Shown here piece after piece: positions 28,683 to 38,554 of a stretch of 58,587 nt of DNA. A model generated the notes under the pieces. The model made no database searches. It had not been told where the DNA came from and saw nothing but the letters and a program-made list of their open reading frames with translations. The translations under genes and the position numbers were made by a program. Origin of the DNA: Bacillus sp. SM2101. GTDB taxonomy: Bacteria; Bacillota; Bacilli; Bacillales; SM2101. The stretch spans positions 1 to 58,587 of the forward strand of contig NZ_JAEUFG010000027.1 of the NCBI RefSeq assembly GCF_018588585.1. Direction: 5' to 3'. Within the stretch, counting starts at the first letter, position 1. Every line of letters starts with the position of its first letter.

Positions 28683-28709
28683 AAAAGGCCGCATGTTTGC
28701 CGCCTTTTG
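28683..28709 (-). terminator. Probable terminator of spoVT
   Basis: AAAAGGC and GCCTTTT arms around a 12-base loop (28684-28708), immediately after the spoVT stop. The U-tract is short (CTTTTCTT), so it may be weak. Confidence 0.6.
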
Positions 28710-28715
28710 TTTGTT

Positions 28716-29252
28716 TTATTGTTCCATTTGTCTTGCTAAAAAACCTGCTGCTGTATCAACAGCTTTTTGCTCAACTTCCCCAATCACTGTATCTTTTGAA
28801 AAAATTATAACTGCTCCAATTGGATCTCCATTTGCAATGATTGGACCTATAGCATAAGATGACAATGGTTCTTCTTGGTCACTTATCAAGGATATTTCTT
28901 TTTCTTCGGTATTAAGTACAGTATTACGATCCTCCATAGATTTCTCAATCATCCTGCTAATACTTTTATTAATATAGTCCTTTTTGGAGCCTCCCGCTAC
29001 TGCTATAAACACATCTCGATCACATATTAATACATTATGTCCTAAACTGTCAAATAAAGCCTCTGCATACTCTTTAGCGAAGTTACCTAATTCGCTTATA
29101 GGAGAATATTTTTTTAAAATCACTTCTCCATCGCGGTCAACAAAAATTTCTAGCGGGTCACCTTCTCTAATTCGTAATGTCCTCCGTATTTCTTTAGGGA
29201 TTACCACTCGGCCTAAATCATCAATTCGACGAACAATTCCAGTTGCTTTCAT
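28716..29252 (-). CDS. spoVT: Stage V sporulation protein T
   Basis: Forespore transcription regulator modulating sigma-G genes. The N-terminal swapped-hairpin AbrB domain (MKATGIVRRIDDLGRVVIPK, 1-50) is followed by a GAF-like domain (about 55-178; HNVLICDRDVFIAVAGGSKKDY, AIGPIIANGDPIGAVIIFSKD). 178 aa, as in B. subtilis. GTGAGG precedes the ATG. A 9-bp inverted repeat stands about 40-70 bases upstream. Confidence 0.97.
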   Translation of the reverse strand: MKATGIVRRIDDLGRVVIPKEIRRTLRIREGDPLEIFVDRDGEVILKKYSPISELGNFAKEYAEALFDSLGHNVLICDRDVFIAVAGGSKKDYINKSISRMIEKSMEDRNTVLNTEEKEISLISDQEEPLSSYAIGPIIANGDPIGAVIIFSKDTVIGEVEQKAVDTAAGFLARQMEQ

Positions 29253-29287
29253 CTAAAGATGCCTCACTTTCATCTGATGATTAAATG

Positions 29288-29324
29288 ATGGTGATTAAAG
29301 TGTTGTCCATGTATAAATCACCAT
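29288..29324. repeat. Inverted repeat upstream of spoVT
   Basis: ATGGTGATT (29288-29296) and AATCACCAT (29316-29324), perfect 9-bp arms 19 bases apart, in the spoVT promoter region. Possibly an operator; no binding protein can be named from sequence. Confidence 0.5.
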
Positions 29325-29435
29325 TGTTGACATTAGTATCCTCTTCAAACAAAGAACTATACATAAAGAAAGCATAATTTTTAAAAATAAAAACAAACAT
29401 ACAGTATCGCCAATTAATATTACAAATAAACCTAT

Positions 29436-32400
29436 TTATACAGTTTTTAATTGCTCTTCCTTAACGTCAGCCAGTTTTTTTAGGAAATCGTACATTGATG
29501 CTAACCATTGCTGAGCAGGAATACCTTTTGTGTGGAAAACAACTTTTAATTGTTTGCCTTCCATACCTAACCCAATCAATCGCCCATATTGTTGTGTAAG
29601 CTGAACTAACCTTTGAACCTCAACATTACCACTCTGCTCTTCACTAAATAATATTGTTACTTCATGTTTCACCTGTTTAATTGATAGTATCTTTTGTTGT
29701 ATTGCGTAAACTTTAATTTCAGCAATTTGAAATAAATAAGATACTTCATCTGGGTATTCCCCAAAACGGTCTGTCATGTCCTCTTGAAGATCTTCTAAAT
29801 CATCTAGTGTAGTAATAGCTCTAAAGCGTTTATACATGTCTATTTTTTGTCGACCATCAGAAACGTATTGGTCAGGGATATATGCATCAACCTCTACGTC
29901 TATTTCTATATCTGGATCTGTTGCAGTTGGTTCATTTCCTCTTCTTGCGTCAATTGCCTCTTTCAGCATTTGGGAATATAAATCAAATCCAACAGTGTCA
30001 ATAAATCCATGTTGTTGCGACCCTAACAAGTTCCCTGCTCCTCTTATTGACAAGTCACGCATGGCAATTTTAAAACCAGAGCCTAGCTCTGTAAACTCTT
30101 TTATTGCTTGCAATCTTTTTTCAGCAACTTCTGATAAGACTTTGTCTTTACGATGTGTAAAATATGAATAAGCTACACGGTTCGAACGACCGACCCTTCC
30201 TCTAAGCTGATACAATTGTGATAAACCCATTTTATCTGCGTCAAATACAATTAACGTATTAACATTTGGTATATCAACACCTGTTTCAATGATGGTTGTA
30301 CTAACAAGGACATCGATTTCACCTTCTAAGAAATTAAGTATGACAGATTCCAGCTCGTTTTCAGTCATTTTTCCATGTGCATACGCAACTCGTGCATCTG
30401 GAACGAGCATAGAGATTTCCTCGGCTTTGCGTTCAATATCTTCAACACGGTTATAAAGAAAGTATATTTGGCCACCTCTAGATAGTTCTCTTTCAATGGC
30501 CTCTCTAATGAGTGCACCATTATATTCAACTACATAAGTTTGCACTGGGAATCTATTCTCAGGTGGTGTTTCAATTACAGACAAATCCCTGACGCCTAAC
30601 ATGGACATATGTAACGTTCTAGGAATAGGTGTTGCTGTTAAAGTTAATACATCAATATTAGCTTTCATTTGCTTAATCTTCTCTTTATGTGTTACACCGA
30701 ACCGTTGCTCTTCATCAATGATTAACATCCCTAAATCACGAAATGAAATATCTTTAGACAACACTCGATGAGTACCTACAACTAAATCAATCGTTCCATC
30801 TTTTAAGCCTTTAATTGTTTCGAGTTGTTGCTTACGAGATCTAAATCGGCTAAGTAAACCTATATTAATTGGATAATCTTGAAATCTTTCTTGAATAGTT
30901 TCGTAATGCTGCTGGGCTAAAATCGTTGTCGGCACAAGGATAGCAACCTGCTTTTCATCAACAATTGCTTTAAATGCTGCTCTGATTGCTACTTCTGTCT
31001 TCCCGTACCCTACATCACCACATAATAACCGATCCATAGGGCGCTCTTTTTCCATGTCTTTTTTAATTTCCCCAATTGAACGTAGTTGATCTACTGTTTC
31101 TTCATATGGGAAAGCCGACTCAAACTCTCGCTGCATATCACCATCAGGGCTATAGCTATACCCTTTACTCGCTTCTCGCTCTGCATATAGCTTAATTAAG
31201 TCATCAGCAATATCTTGTACTGAGGACTCAACCTTTTTCTTAACCCGTTTCCACTCTGTTCCGCCAAGCTTATACACTTTTGGATCTTTACCTTCTGAGC
31301 CAACGTATTTTTGCACTTGATTTATTTGTTCGACAGGAACGTATAGCTTGTCACTACCTTGATACTCAATATGAAGATAATCTTTGTGTATACCATTGAT
31401 TTCTAGCGTCTCAATTCCAATATACTTACCGATACCGTGATTAATGTGAACAACATAATCGCCAACCTTTAATTCTGAGTAGCTCTTAATTCTTTCTGCA
31501 TTGGATAGCTTCTGTCTCGGTTTCGTTTTTTTCGTCCTATTTTTAAACAATTCTTCTTCAGTAATAACTACTAGCTTTTGTAAAGGCAAATCAAAACCTG
31601 TGTTTAAATCCCCTATAACAATTTGATTTGTACCTGCTATTATTTTGTCATTGCTATCAGTTGTAGCAAAATTCAAATCATAATCTTCAAGAACATGTTG
31701 TATCTTCTTCTGTCTTTCTTCATTCGGAGCCAAAACTACAACAGTATAATTTCCTTTTTTCCATCTTTCTAATTCGGTTTTCAATACATGCATTTGCCCA
31801 AAGAAACTTTGCATTTGCTTACAAGTAATATTGACAATATTTTGTGGACTTGTTTGCTGAACATGCCTTAAAAACAAAGAAAAATAAATAAGCGGCTTGT
31901 CTATCTTTTGTATAAGAGTAGAAAAATGATGAGACAGCTGTAAATCATGAATAATTTTACCTTCGGAAAGTAAGCTCGTGTACCATTCAGCTTCTTCTTT
32001 ATCTAAGGTTGTCGTAATATCTTGGATACGGCTCATTTCATCAAATAAAATAAGACCGTTATTAGGTACATAGTCTAGTAAACTTGCAGGCTTTTCATAG
32101 AAAAGAGATAAATATTTAAATACTTGACTCGGAAGTTGGTCATTTTTTAATTGTTCTATTTCAGCAGTAATGTTTTCCACTAATAATTTTTTTACATCAC
32201 TGTCCTTTGTTTTTTTCAAACTTTCTCCAAGTTTATCTTCTATTGAGTTAATTACGTGATCGATTTTATCGTTACTTATTAGAATTTCAGTTGACGGACC
32301 AATCGTTACTTTTTCTATCTTTTGCAATGACCGTTGATCATCAATTGCAAATGTACGTATTGACTCTATCTCAGTATCAAAAAGTTCTATTCTAATTGGA

Positions 32401-32969
32401 AACTCTTCAGTTAATGGGTATATATCAATAATGCCACCCCTAACACTGAACTCTCCGGGTGCTGTAACCATTGATGCTCTTGAGTAACCCATTAATACAA
32501 TTTTATTTAAGCATTGATCTATGTCTATGTCATTTCCTACTGAGAAATTTAATTGATAGCTATCCCAAACTTCTTTTGGGGGAAGTAACCTTTTTATAGC
32601 TGCAACAGGTGCTATGACAATACCTTTTTTTGATGAACACCAATAATCCAATACCTCTAGACGCTGTCCTTTTAATTCTGGACTAGCAGTTCCTATCTCT
32701 GACGCAATTGTTTCATTCACTGGGTATAGAAATACATGATCACTACTTAACAACCCTAGTAAATCATCATAAATCTTCTGCGCTTGAAAGAGGTTATGTG
32801 TCACTATTAGTAACGGGCGATTTGTATCTTTATAGATTGAAGCAAAAAATAAAGATCTAGCTGATCCTGATAATCCAGCTACAAGCTGCTCTTTAAGCCC
32901 TTCATCAATGCCGTTTACAATTGAAGCCAAATCATCATTATATAAAAAATATTCTTGTATACCTAACAT
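29436..32969 (-). CDS. mfd: Transcription-repair coupling factor
   Basis: Removes RNA polymerase stalled at lesions and recruits UvrA. 1177 aa, full length: N-terminal UvrB-like module (LSGSARSLFFASIYK, RGGIIDIYPLTEEFPIR), CarD-like polymerase-binding domain (VGDYVVHINHGIGKYIGIE), translocase with Walker A CGDVGYGKTEVA, DEEQ box IIDEEQRFG, LTATPIPRTLHMS, QLRGRVGRS, and the C-terminal TRCF domain. GAGGAGGGGG precedes the ATG. Between fin and spoVT, as in B. subtilis. Confidence 0.98.
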   Translation of the reverse strand: MLGIQEYFLYNDDLASIVNGIDEGLKEQLVAGLSGSARSLFFASIYKDTNRPLLIVTHNLFQAQKIYDDLLGLLSSDHVFLYPVNETIASEIGTASPELKGQRLEVLDYWCSSKKGIVIAPVAAIKRLLPPKEVWDSYQLNFSVGNDIDIDQCLNKIVLMGYSRASMVTAPGEFSVRGGIIDIYPLTEEFPIRIELFDTEIESIRTFAIDDQRSLQKIEKVTIGPSTEILISNDKIDHVINSIEDKLGESLKKTKDSDVKKLLVENITAEIEQLKNDQLPSQVFKYLSLFYEKPASLLDYVPNNGLILFDEMSRIQDITTTLDKEEAEWYTSLLSEGKIIHDLQLSHHFSTLIQKIDKPLIYFSLFLRHVQQTSPQNIVNITCKQMQSFFGQMHVLKTELERWKKGNYTVVVLAPNEERQKKIQHVLEDYDLNFATTDSNDKIIAGTNQIVIGDLNTGFDLPLQKLVVITEEELFKNRTKKTKPRQKLSNAERIKSYSELKVGDYVVHINHGIGKYIGIETLEINGIHKDYLHIEYQGSDKLYVPVEQINQVQKYVGSEGKDPKVYKLGGTEWKRVKKKVESSVQDIADDLIKLYAEREASKGYSYSPDGDMQREFESAFPYEETVDQLRSIGEIKKDMEKERPMDRLLCGDVGYGKTEVAIRAAFKAIVDEKQVAILVPTTILAQQHYETIQERFQDYPINIGLLSRFRSRKQQLETIKGLKDGTIDLVVGTHRVLSKDISFRDLGMLIIDEEQRFGVTHKEKIKQMKANIDVLTLTATPIPRTLHMSMLGVRDLSVIETPPENRFPVQTYVVEYNGALIREAIERELSRGGQIYFLYNRVEDIERKAEEISMLVPDARVAYAHGKMTENELESVILNFLEGEIDVLVSTTIIETGVDIPNVNTLIVFDADKMGLSQLYQLRGRVGRSNRVAYSYFTHRKDKVLSEVAEKRLQAIKEFTELGSGFKIAMRDLSIRGAGNLLGSQQHGFIDTVGFDLYSQMLKEAIDARRGNEPTATDPDIEIDVEVDAYIPDQYVSDGRQKIDMYKRFRAITTLDDLEDLQEDMTDRFGEYPDEVSYLFQIAEIKVYAIQQKILSIKQVKHEVTILFSEEQSGNVEVQRLVQLTQQYGRLIGLGMEGKQLKVVFHTKGIPAQQWLASMYDFLKKLADVKEEQLKTV

Positions 32970-33369
32970 TCAACCCCCTCCTCTCGAATGACTTAGCAGG
33001 GTTTAATAATATTCTAGTTATATAAAATGCGTTACACTTTTTACGAATTTTTTTAAAACTTTGTTAACTATTGCTAAAGTTAGTGCGACTTTCATCTGTA
33101 AATGAGAAGAAAAAACGCATCGAACTTTATATCTTAGTACGAAAAACTACAATCAATGCGCAAACAGCCAAAATAAATAAAAAAACTTCTTTATTGCATA
33201 CGTTACTATTTTATGCTAGATCAAATTGTATGCGTTATTATCGTAAAAAAAGATAATATATTCAGAACTCTATTTGTATGAAATGTTTATTTGCTTACGG
33301 AAAACAACTTAATGTTACAAAATAATCAACATTAAACAGGAAAATACTTTGGTATTAGACCAAAGCTTC
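32970..33369. other. Intergenic region fin-mfd
   Basis: No gene. It contains copy 8 of the dispersed repeat (about 33040-33169), a GCATAC/GTATGC inverted repeat near 33195-33233, and at 33347-33365 a hairpin (CTTTGGT/ACCAAAG) that touches the fin stop and may be its terminator. Confidence 0.5.
33040..33169 (+). repeat. Dispersed inverted-end repeat, copy 8
   Basis: Right end CTACAATCAATGCGCAAACA followed by GCC is clear (33147-33169). The interior has ATATCTTAGTACGAAAA like copy 1. The left end is poorly defined (ACTTTGTTAACTATTGCT near 33057-33074). Confidence 0.5.
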
Positions 33370-33600
33370 TCACTGAATAAATGTTTCATATAGATGGAAA
33401 TCTGGATTTCGGTTTAATGCTTCTTGACAATCCTCACAAATTGTTAATACTTTGATATCACCGTTATCTTCGTAGGATAACATCTCTTGACGTTCCTGAT
33501 CAGAAAGTAATTGAAATCCTAAACTTTCAGTATATAGTGATACTCTTTCAATACTACCAACTTTTATACCACAATGCCTGCAATAATAATGGAGTGACAT
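33370..33600 (-). CDS. fin: Anti-sigma-F factor Fin
   Basis: 76 aa zinc-type protein (YabK in B. subtilis) that helps switch the forespore from sigma-F to sigma-G. The two pairs CRHC (8-11) and CEDC (about 55-58) are the conserved zinc ligands. GGGAGG lies 7 bases before the ATG. Same place between pth and mfd as in B. subtilis. Confidence 0.93.
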   Translation of the reverse strand: MSLHYYCRHCGIKVGSIERVSLYTESLGFQLLSDQERQEMLSYEDNGDIKVLTICEDCQEALNRNPDFHLYETFIQ

Positions 33601-33669
33601 TTGTTATCCTCCCAATTGGTTTTAGTGATAGTATTTACGCAATCCTAGGAAGTTATTCAATTTCATTGA

Positions 33670-34227
33670 TTAATTATACTTATTCATTACTTGTAAAAAA
33701 GGTGATGAAATCCAATCTTCACATACATCTGTTGAAACCTTTATAGCATCATTTATCTTTTCAATTTCATCATCAACAAATTTTGTAAGAACATAATTTG
33801 GAATTGCCATGCCATTCGTTGGCCTCCCAATTCCTATACGTACTCTTTTAAACTCTTGAGTGCCAAGATGATTAACTGTGGATTTAATTCCATTATGTCC
33901 ACCAGCACTTCCTTTTGTTCTTAAACGAATTTTTCCTGTTGGCAAATCCAGGTCATCATAGATAATCAATAGATCTTCAATAGGTATATCGAAATAGTCC
34001 ATTAACGGCCCAATACATTCTCCTGATAAATTCATATATGTAAGCGGTTTACATAATATTACTTTTTCACCATTATACATACCTGTTCCATATAATCCTG
34101 AAAACTTAGATTTATCTATATCGATATTAAATCGTGTAGATAATTGATCAATAACCATGAAACCTATATTATGTTTTGTTAGAGCATATTCTCTACCAGG
34201 GTTTCCTAAACCTACAATTAATTTCAT
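33670..34227 (-). CDS. pth: Peptidyl-tRNA hydrolase
   Basis: Recycles peptidyl-tRNA released from ribosomes (spoVC in B. subtilis). [14 protein letters not shown] (1-14), catalytic His in [51 protein letters not shown] and RVRIGIGRP are all present. The frame is open 62 codons further, but that extension is a dispersed element, and GGGGGAAT precedes the ATG at 34227 (185 aa). Confidence 0.97.
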   Translation of the reverse strand: MKLIVGLGNPGREYALTKHNIGFMVIDQLSTRFNIDIDKSKFSGLYGTGMYNGEKVILCKPLTYMNLSGECIGPLMDYFDIPIEDLLIIYDDLDLPTGKIRLRTKGSAGGHNGIKSTVNHLGTQEFKRVRIGIGRPTNGMAIPNYVLTKFVDDEIEKINDAIKVSTDVCEDWISSPFLQVMNKYN

Positions 34228-34250
34228 CAAGATTCCCCCATATGTATAAT

Positions 34251-34376
34251 AAAAAACGCAAGCACCAGACTCATCTAGACAAACACTCATGTAATTCACA
34301 CGAAGGAGCTTTTTGCCTTCCTTCGGATGAATTTTTAAAGCTGTCTCGGGTGGATAGGCGCTGTAGTAGCTAGACA
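34251..34376 (-). repeat. Structured dispersed-type element upstream of pth
   Basis: Minus-strand sequence starts TGTCTAGCTACTACAGCGCC and ends GGTGCTTGCG followed by six T. CAGCGCC can pair with GGTGCTTG to close the element. An internal hairpin has 7-bp arms (34301-34307 with 34319-34325, CGAAGGA). From memory, elements with this CAGCGCC...GGCGCTTGCG frame occur in many Bacillaceae intergenic regions; I cannot verify this here. Confidence 0.5.
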
Positions 34377-34420
34377 TTATAGACCACACTAGCTTCTCAT
34401 ACACATCCAACAAGCACTAG

Positions 34421-34468
34421 AACCCCATGCCTACAAAAAGCACAACGATGCTTTTGAAGGATGGGGTT
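34421..34468. terminator. Nested hairpin after rplY/ctc
   Basis: Outer arms AACCCCAT (34421-34428) and ATGGGGTT (34461-34468) enclose a second stem AAAAGCA/TGCTTTT (34436-34442 with 34449-34455). It is 90 bases after the ctc stop. There is no T-run outside the outer stem, so it may be a processing or stability element rather than a true terminator. Confidence 0.5.
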
Positions 34469-34557
34469 AAGCAACTTCGACAAACCCTAGATAAAGTTTT
34501 CTTAATCTCGAGCAAGTTCAACTCAATTTTGGCTAATCACTTTATGCGTAAGCATAC

Positions 34558-35184
34558 CTACTCGTCATCTGTCTCTCTACCTTCAACATTATCAGGTTGC
34601 CCAGTTTCTTGTTCTTCACCACTATTTATTTCATCTTCTTGTTTTGGAGGTAAAATTGATGCAACTACTTCACTCATATCATGATTAATGTCAAATTTAT
34701 CTACTGTTTGAATGTCACCAATAGATATCGTTTGACCAACTTCCAGGTTAGACACATCTATATCAATGGAAGTTGGGATATTAGCAGGTAACGCCCTTAC
34801 AGAGACTTGGTGTAACGGTTGCTGGAGTACTCCGCCATCCTTGACACCAATTGCATCACCAATGAGTTGAATATTTACATCAACCTCAACTTCTGACTTC
34901 ATATTAACAACCTGAAAATCCGCATGCACTATGTCACTTTTTAATGGGTCTTTTTGAATATCATGCAACATCACTGAATGTTGATCATTATTAAGTGAGA
35001 GCGTAATAATACCATTGCGACCAGCTTCTTTTATCGTTTTCAGAAAATCTGCCCCGTGAATAAAGATCGCCTTACTCTCATAATTCTCACCATATATAAC
35101 TGCAGGGATTTTACCTTCCTCCCGCAATTTCCTAATTGATGAATGTTTAAAATCTTGCCTCTCATTTGCTTGCAATAATGCCAT
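34558..35184 (-). CDS. rplY: Ribosomal protein bL25, long Ctc form
   Basis: 208 aa general-stress form of L25: an N-terminal 5S-rRNA-binding L25 domain (1-92; RQDFKHSSIRKLREEGKIPAVIYG) and a C-terminal TL5/CTC beta domain (93-185), then an acidic tail. ctc in B. subtilis is sigma-B controlled; I do not see a convincing sigma-B promoter. AGGTG is 7 bases before the ATG at 35184; a GTG three codons upstream overlaps that site. Confidence 0.95.
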   Translation of the reverse strand: MALLQANERQDFKHSSIRKLREEGKIPAVIYGENYESKAIFIHGADFLKTIKEAGRNGIITLSLNNDQHSVMLHDIQKDPLKSDIVHADFQVVNMKSEVEVDVNIQLIGDAIGVKDGGVLQQPLHQVSVRALPANIPTSIDIDVSNLEVGQTISIGDIQTVDKFDINHDMSEVVASILPPKQEDEINSGEEQETGQPDNVEGRETDDE

Positions 35185-35270
35185 TCTATTCACCTACCCG
35201 TTTGGTTTGTGTACTCGTCCTATGAGTAACTTTCCCCAAAACCGGGTAGAGATAAACCTAATAATAATAA

Positions 35271-36218
35271 TTAATCAAATAAAGCACTTATTGATTCTTG
35301 TTCATGGACACGGACAATCGCTTCTGCAATTAGAGGAGCAACAGAAAGCTCTACAATTTTTTCGATTCTCATATCATCATGTAATGCAATAGAATTGGTA
35401 ACGACTAACTCTTTTATATTTGAATTCTGTATTCTTTCAATAGCTGGACCAGATAAAACCGGATGTGTACAGCATGCATACACCGATGAAGCACCATTTT
35501 CAACGAGTGCATTTGCAGCCAATGTAATCGTTCCTGCTGTGTCAATAATGTCATCAATTAAAATGGCAGTTTTACCTTGAACATTACCAACAATATTCAT
35601 TACTTCAGCTACATTCGGTTTAGGTCGACGTTTATCGATTATTGCGATAGGTGCTTTCAAACGATCGGCCATTTTCCTTGCACGGGTCACACCACCGTGA
35701 TCAGGAGAAACAATCACTATATCCTCAAGACCTTTACTGTTGAAATAATCTGCTAAAATCGGTACACCCATTAAATGATCAATTGGAATATCGAAAAAGC
35801 CTTGTATTTGTGGAGCGTGTAAATCGAGTGTTATAACACGTGTTGCTCCAGCGGTTTCTATGAGGTTAGCAACTAGTTTAGCAGTAATCGGCTCACGAGA
35901 ACGAGCTTTTCTATCTTGACGTGCATATCCATAATACGGCATAACAATGTTAATGGTTTTTGCAGACGCTCGTTTTAAAGCATCAATCATAATTAATAAT
36001 TCCATTAAATTCTGATTCACTGGTGAGCTTGTTGACTGAATAATATATACGTCACAGCCTCTGATGCTTTCTTCGATATTAATCTGTATTTCACCATCAC
36101 TAAAGCGAGCAACAGCAATTTTTCCTAATTCGACTCCTATAACTTTAGCAATTTCTTCAGCTACACCTTGATTTGAGCTAAGTGTAAATACTTTTAATTT
36201 TGGATCGACTGATTGCAT
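35271..36218 (-). CDS. prs: Ribose-phosphate pyrophosphokinase
   Basis: Makes PRPP from ribose 5-phosphate and ATP for purine, pyrimidine, His and Trp synthesis. [20 protein letters not shown] (ATP loop), [34 protein letters not shown] and the PRPP loop [12 protein letters not shown] are present. 315 aa. GGAGGTTAGTAGGAGA precedes the ATG. It is 77 bases after glmU, the conserved pair. Confidence 0.98.
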   Translation of the reverse strand: MQSVDPKLKVFTLSSNQGVAEEIAKVIGVELGKIAVARFSDGEIQINIEESIRGCDVYIIQSTSSPVNQNLMELLIMIDALKRASAKTINIVMPYYGYARQDRKARSREPITAKLVANLIETAGATRVITLDLHAPQIQGFFDIPIDHLMGVPILADYFNSKGLEDIVIVSPDHGGVTRARKMADRLKAPIAIIDKRRPKPNVAEVMNIVGNVQGKTAILIDDIIDTAGTITLAANALVENGASSVYACCTHPVLSGPAIERIQNSNIKELVVTNSIALHDDMRIEKIVELSVAPLIAEAIVRVHEQESISALFD

Positions 36219-36295
36219 TCTCCTACTAACCTCCGATAATCATTATCTTAGTTATTGTAACAAATCCAGACGTTGTTAAAACATATCAGAATAAA

Positions 36296-37669
36296 TTATT
36301 TCTTTTTTCGCAAACGGTTAACATATTGTTCTTTATTTACTTGTTGCGCACGGGCAATAGATAGTGCACTTCCAGGAACATCTTTTGTAATTGTAGAGCC
36401 TGCAGCCACATATGCTCTTTCTCCAACTGTAACTGGCGCCACTAAATTAGAATTACATCCGATAAAAGCGCCATCCTCTATTTTAGTTAAATATTTATTT
36501 TGACCATCATAGTTCACTGTTATTGAGCCGCAACCAATATTGACACCTTTACCTACCTCAGCATCTCCAATATAACTTAAATGCGATGCTTTGCTGCCAT
36601 CTCCAATGATAGACTTTTTCACTTCTACAAAGTTACCAATTTTCACTTCATCTTTTATTAAAGAATCAGGTCGAATATGTGCAAAAGGACCAATATTAAC
36701 TTCATTACCAATCTCACTTTGATGTACCACTGAATGACGAATAACTGACTGGCTTCCTATTTGACAATTTTTCAGCTCTGTATGAGGACCTATTGTACAA
36801 TCAGTTCCAATAACTGTTTCACCCTCTATGATAGTTCCCGGGTGTATAGTTGTATCCTGACCAATTTGAGCATTTGATGATATATATGTTGAATGCGGAT
36901 CAATGATTGTCACTCCATTTAACATATGGTAATTATTTATTCGCTCTTTCATTATTTGTTCAGCTTCTGCAAGTTGAATTCGGTTATTTACTCCTAACGT
37001 TTCTGAAAAAGATGGTGTTTGGTAAACAGAGACTGTTTCACCTTCATTTTTCAAGATTCCTACTACATCGGGTAAATAATACTCACCTTGTGAATTATCA
37101 TTTGATACTTGCTTTAATGCATGAAATAAAGCTTTGTTATCAAAACAATAAATTCCTGTATTAATCTCTTGAATACTAAGCTCTTGATCGTTGGCATCCT
37201 TATGCTCAACAATCTTTTCGACTTTGCCTAGATCGTCTCTAACAATTCTTCCATAGCCTGTCGGATCATTTGCAATAGCTGTTAAAATAGTCACTTTTGC
37301 TTTTGTATGGTCATGGTGCTCCAACAAAGATTTCATGGTAGATTCAGTAATAAGTGGGGTATCTCCATATAAAACAATAGTAATACCGTCTTGCTGTTCT
37401 AATTGCGGAGCTGCTTGTAATACAGCATGCCCTGTACCTAGTTGCTCCTTCTGTAACACAAAATCACTAGTGTTACCAAGCTGCTCTTTCACTTGTTCAG
37501 CACCGTGTCCTACTACAGTTATCAACTGCGATACACCTATTTTTGTAACTTCTTCGACAACATGTTGAACCATCGGTTTGCCACAAACAGGGTGTAAAAC
37601 TTTATATAATTTTGACTTCATTCTTGTACCTTGCCCAGCGGCCAATATTACCGCAAATCGGTTTTTCAT
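36296..37669 (-). CDS. glmU: Bifunctional N-acetylglucosamine-1-phosphate uridyltransferase/acetyltransferase
   Basis: Makes UDP-GlcNAc for peptidoglycan and teichoic acid (gcaD in B. subtilis). The N-terminal pyrophosphorylase domain has [19 protein letters not shown] (9-27) and YGDTPLI. From about 250 to 440 the hexapeptide-repeat left-handed helix carries [12 protein letters not shown] and [11 protein letters not shown]. 457 aa. TTGGAGG precedes the ATG. Confidence 0.98.
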   Translation of the reverse strand: MKNRFAVILAAGQGTRMKSKLYKVLHPVCGKPMVQHVVEEVTKIGVSQLITVVGHGAEQVKEQLGNTSDFVLQKEQLGTGHAVLQAAPQLEQQDGITIVLYGDTPLITESTMKSLLEHHDHTKAKVTILTAIANDPTGYGRIVRDDLGKVEKIVEHKDANDQELSIQEINTGIYCFDNKALFHALKQVSNDNSQGEYYLPDVVGILKNEGETVSVYQTPSFSETLGVNNRIQLAEAEQIMKERINNYHMLNGVTIIDPHSTYISSNAQIGQDTTIHPGTIIEGETVIGTDCTIGPHTELKNCQIGSQSVIRHSVVHQSEIGNEVNIGPFAHIRPDSLIKDEVKIGNFVEVKKSIIGDGSKASHLSYIGDAEVGKGVNIGCGSITVNYDGQNKYLTKIEDGAFIGCNSNLVAPVTVGERAYVAAGSTITKDVPGSALSIARAQQVNKEQYVNRLRKKK

Positions 37670-38077
37670 CTACAGGCCTCCAATGTAACCTTTTTATCCA
37701 CTATGAATATTATCTCAAATAGCCTCCAATTTCAAGGAAACATCCGTAAGTACATTATATTGTCAGAATAAACATTAAAGAATGAGCATATGGTCATTTA
37801 TTAATTATTAGAAGATTTATATGAGGGGAAAGTTCAACCTAAGTCTCTTTCGCAAATTTGTTGCTCATGTTACTAATATGAGCATAGGGAGATAAATTTT
37901 TATGAGGCTGTCATCATTTCTTCGAAGAAATGATACCACGCAATGTTGTTGTATATGTGTTTGATCCTAATATGAAAAGCTATGATTAGTATGGAAATAG
38001 CTTAGACAACCAAAATGCCTTGTAGAAAGTGCGGTAACATCCATTTATATAAGTCTAACTGTACCATACACTTACGT
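37670..38077. other. Intergenic region glmU-spoVG
   Basis: No gene. It holds one end of the dispersed repeat (37841-37866, GTCTCTTTCGCAAATTTG then TTGCTC), a perfect 22-bp palindrome (37913-37934), and presumably the glmU promoter, for which I see no clear consensus. Confidence 0.5.
37913..37934. repeat. Perfect 22-bp palindrome
   Basis: ATCATTTCTTC followed directly by its reverse complement GAAGAAATGAT, no loop, about 245 bases before the glmU start. A dimeric regulator site is possible. It is not followed by a T-run, so it is not a terminator. Confidence 0.75.
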
Positions 38078-38109
38078 GAAAAAGAGCCTTTCATCTGTGA
38101 AGGCTCTCT
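38078..38109 (-). terminator. Terminator of spoVG
   Basis: AGAGCCTT arms (38083-38090 with 38100-38107), 9-base loop, followed on the minus strand by CTTTTTC. 25 bases after the spoVG stop. Confidence 0.88.
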
Positions 38110-38133
38110 TGGTGTAAAAAATATTAATGTTTC

Positions 38134-38421
38134 TTATGAAGCACCCGCTTCTTCATATTCTTCTATCTCACCAAGTCGGTGATATTCAGCTAAAACTGCG
38201 TCTTGAATCTTCCCACGAGTTGTTGAGTTAATCGGGTGGGCTATGTCACGAAAATCCCCATCTGGAGTACGTTTACTTGGCATCGCAACAAACAAGCCGT
38301 TATTCCCATCAATTACACGAATATCATGTACAACGAACTCATGATCTAAAGTAATTGATGCAATCGCTCTCATACGACCATCGGTATTCACGCGGCGTAA
38401 TCTTACATCTGTTACTTCCAT
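38134..38421 (-). CDS. spoVG: Septation/gene regulator SpoVG
   Basis: 95 aa nucleic-acid-binding regulator ([59 protein letters not shown]). Involved in asymmetric septation and cortex formation. AAGGTGG precedes the ATG at 38421; the frame opens four codons earlier at GTG codons that are part of the ribosome-binding site. Expressed from a sigma-H-type promoter. Confidence 0.97.
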   Translation of the reverse strand: MEVTDVRLRRVNTDGRMRAIASITLDHEFVVHDIRVIDGNNGLFVAMPSKRTPDGDFRDIAHPINSTTRGKIQDAVLAEYHRLGEIEEYEEAGAS

Positions 38422-38461
38422 TCTGTTCACCACCTTTTCCCAATTTTAAAGACTTAGTATG

Positions 38462-38491
38462 TTATTCAACACAATTTTTGAGTTTTCCTGC
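38462..38491 (-). promoter_or_regulatory. spoVG sigma-H promoter
   Basis: Minus-strand GCAGGAAAA (38483-38491) and GTTGAATAA (38462-38470) with 12 bases between, fitting the sigma-H consensus (AGGA..., 11-13 bp, GAAT) and closely resembling the B. subtilis spoVG promoter. The upstream flank is very A/T-rich, as at the AbrB-bound B. subtilis site. Confidence 0.8.
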
Positions 38492-38554
38492 AAATTATGT
38501 AAATTTTTTTGAAAATATTAGGTCGGTATAGTAAACATAGGAATTTTAAACTAA

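Noticed and set aside
34228-34413. N-terminal extension of pth by 62 codons
   Set aside because: The extension is the structured repeat-type element in another guise; GGGGGAAT and the conserved [11 protein letters not shown] start at 34227 define the gene.
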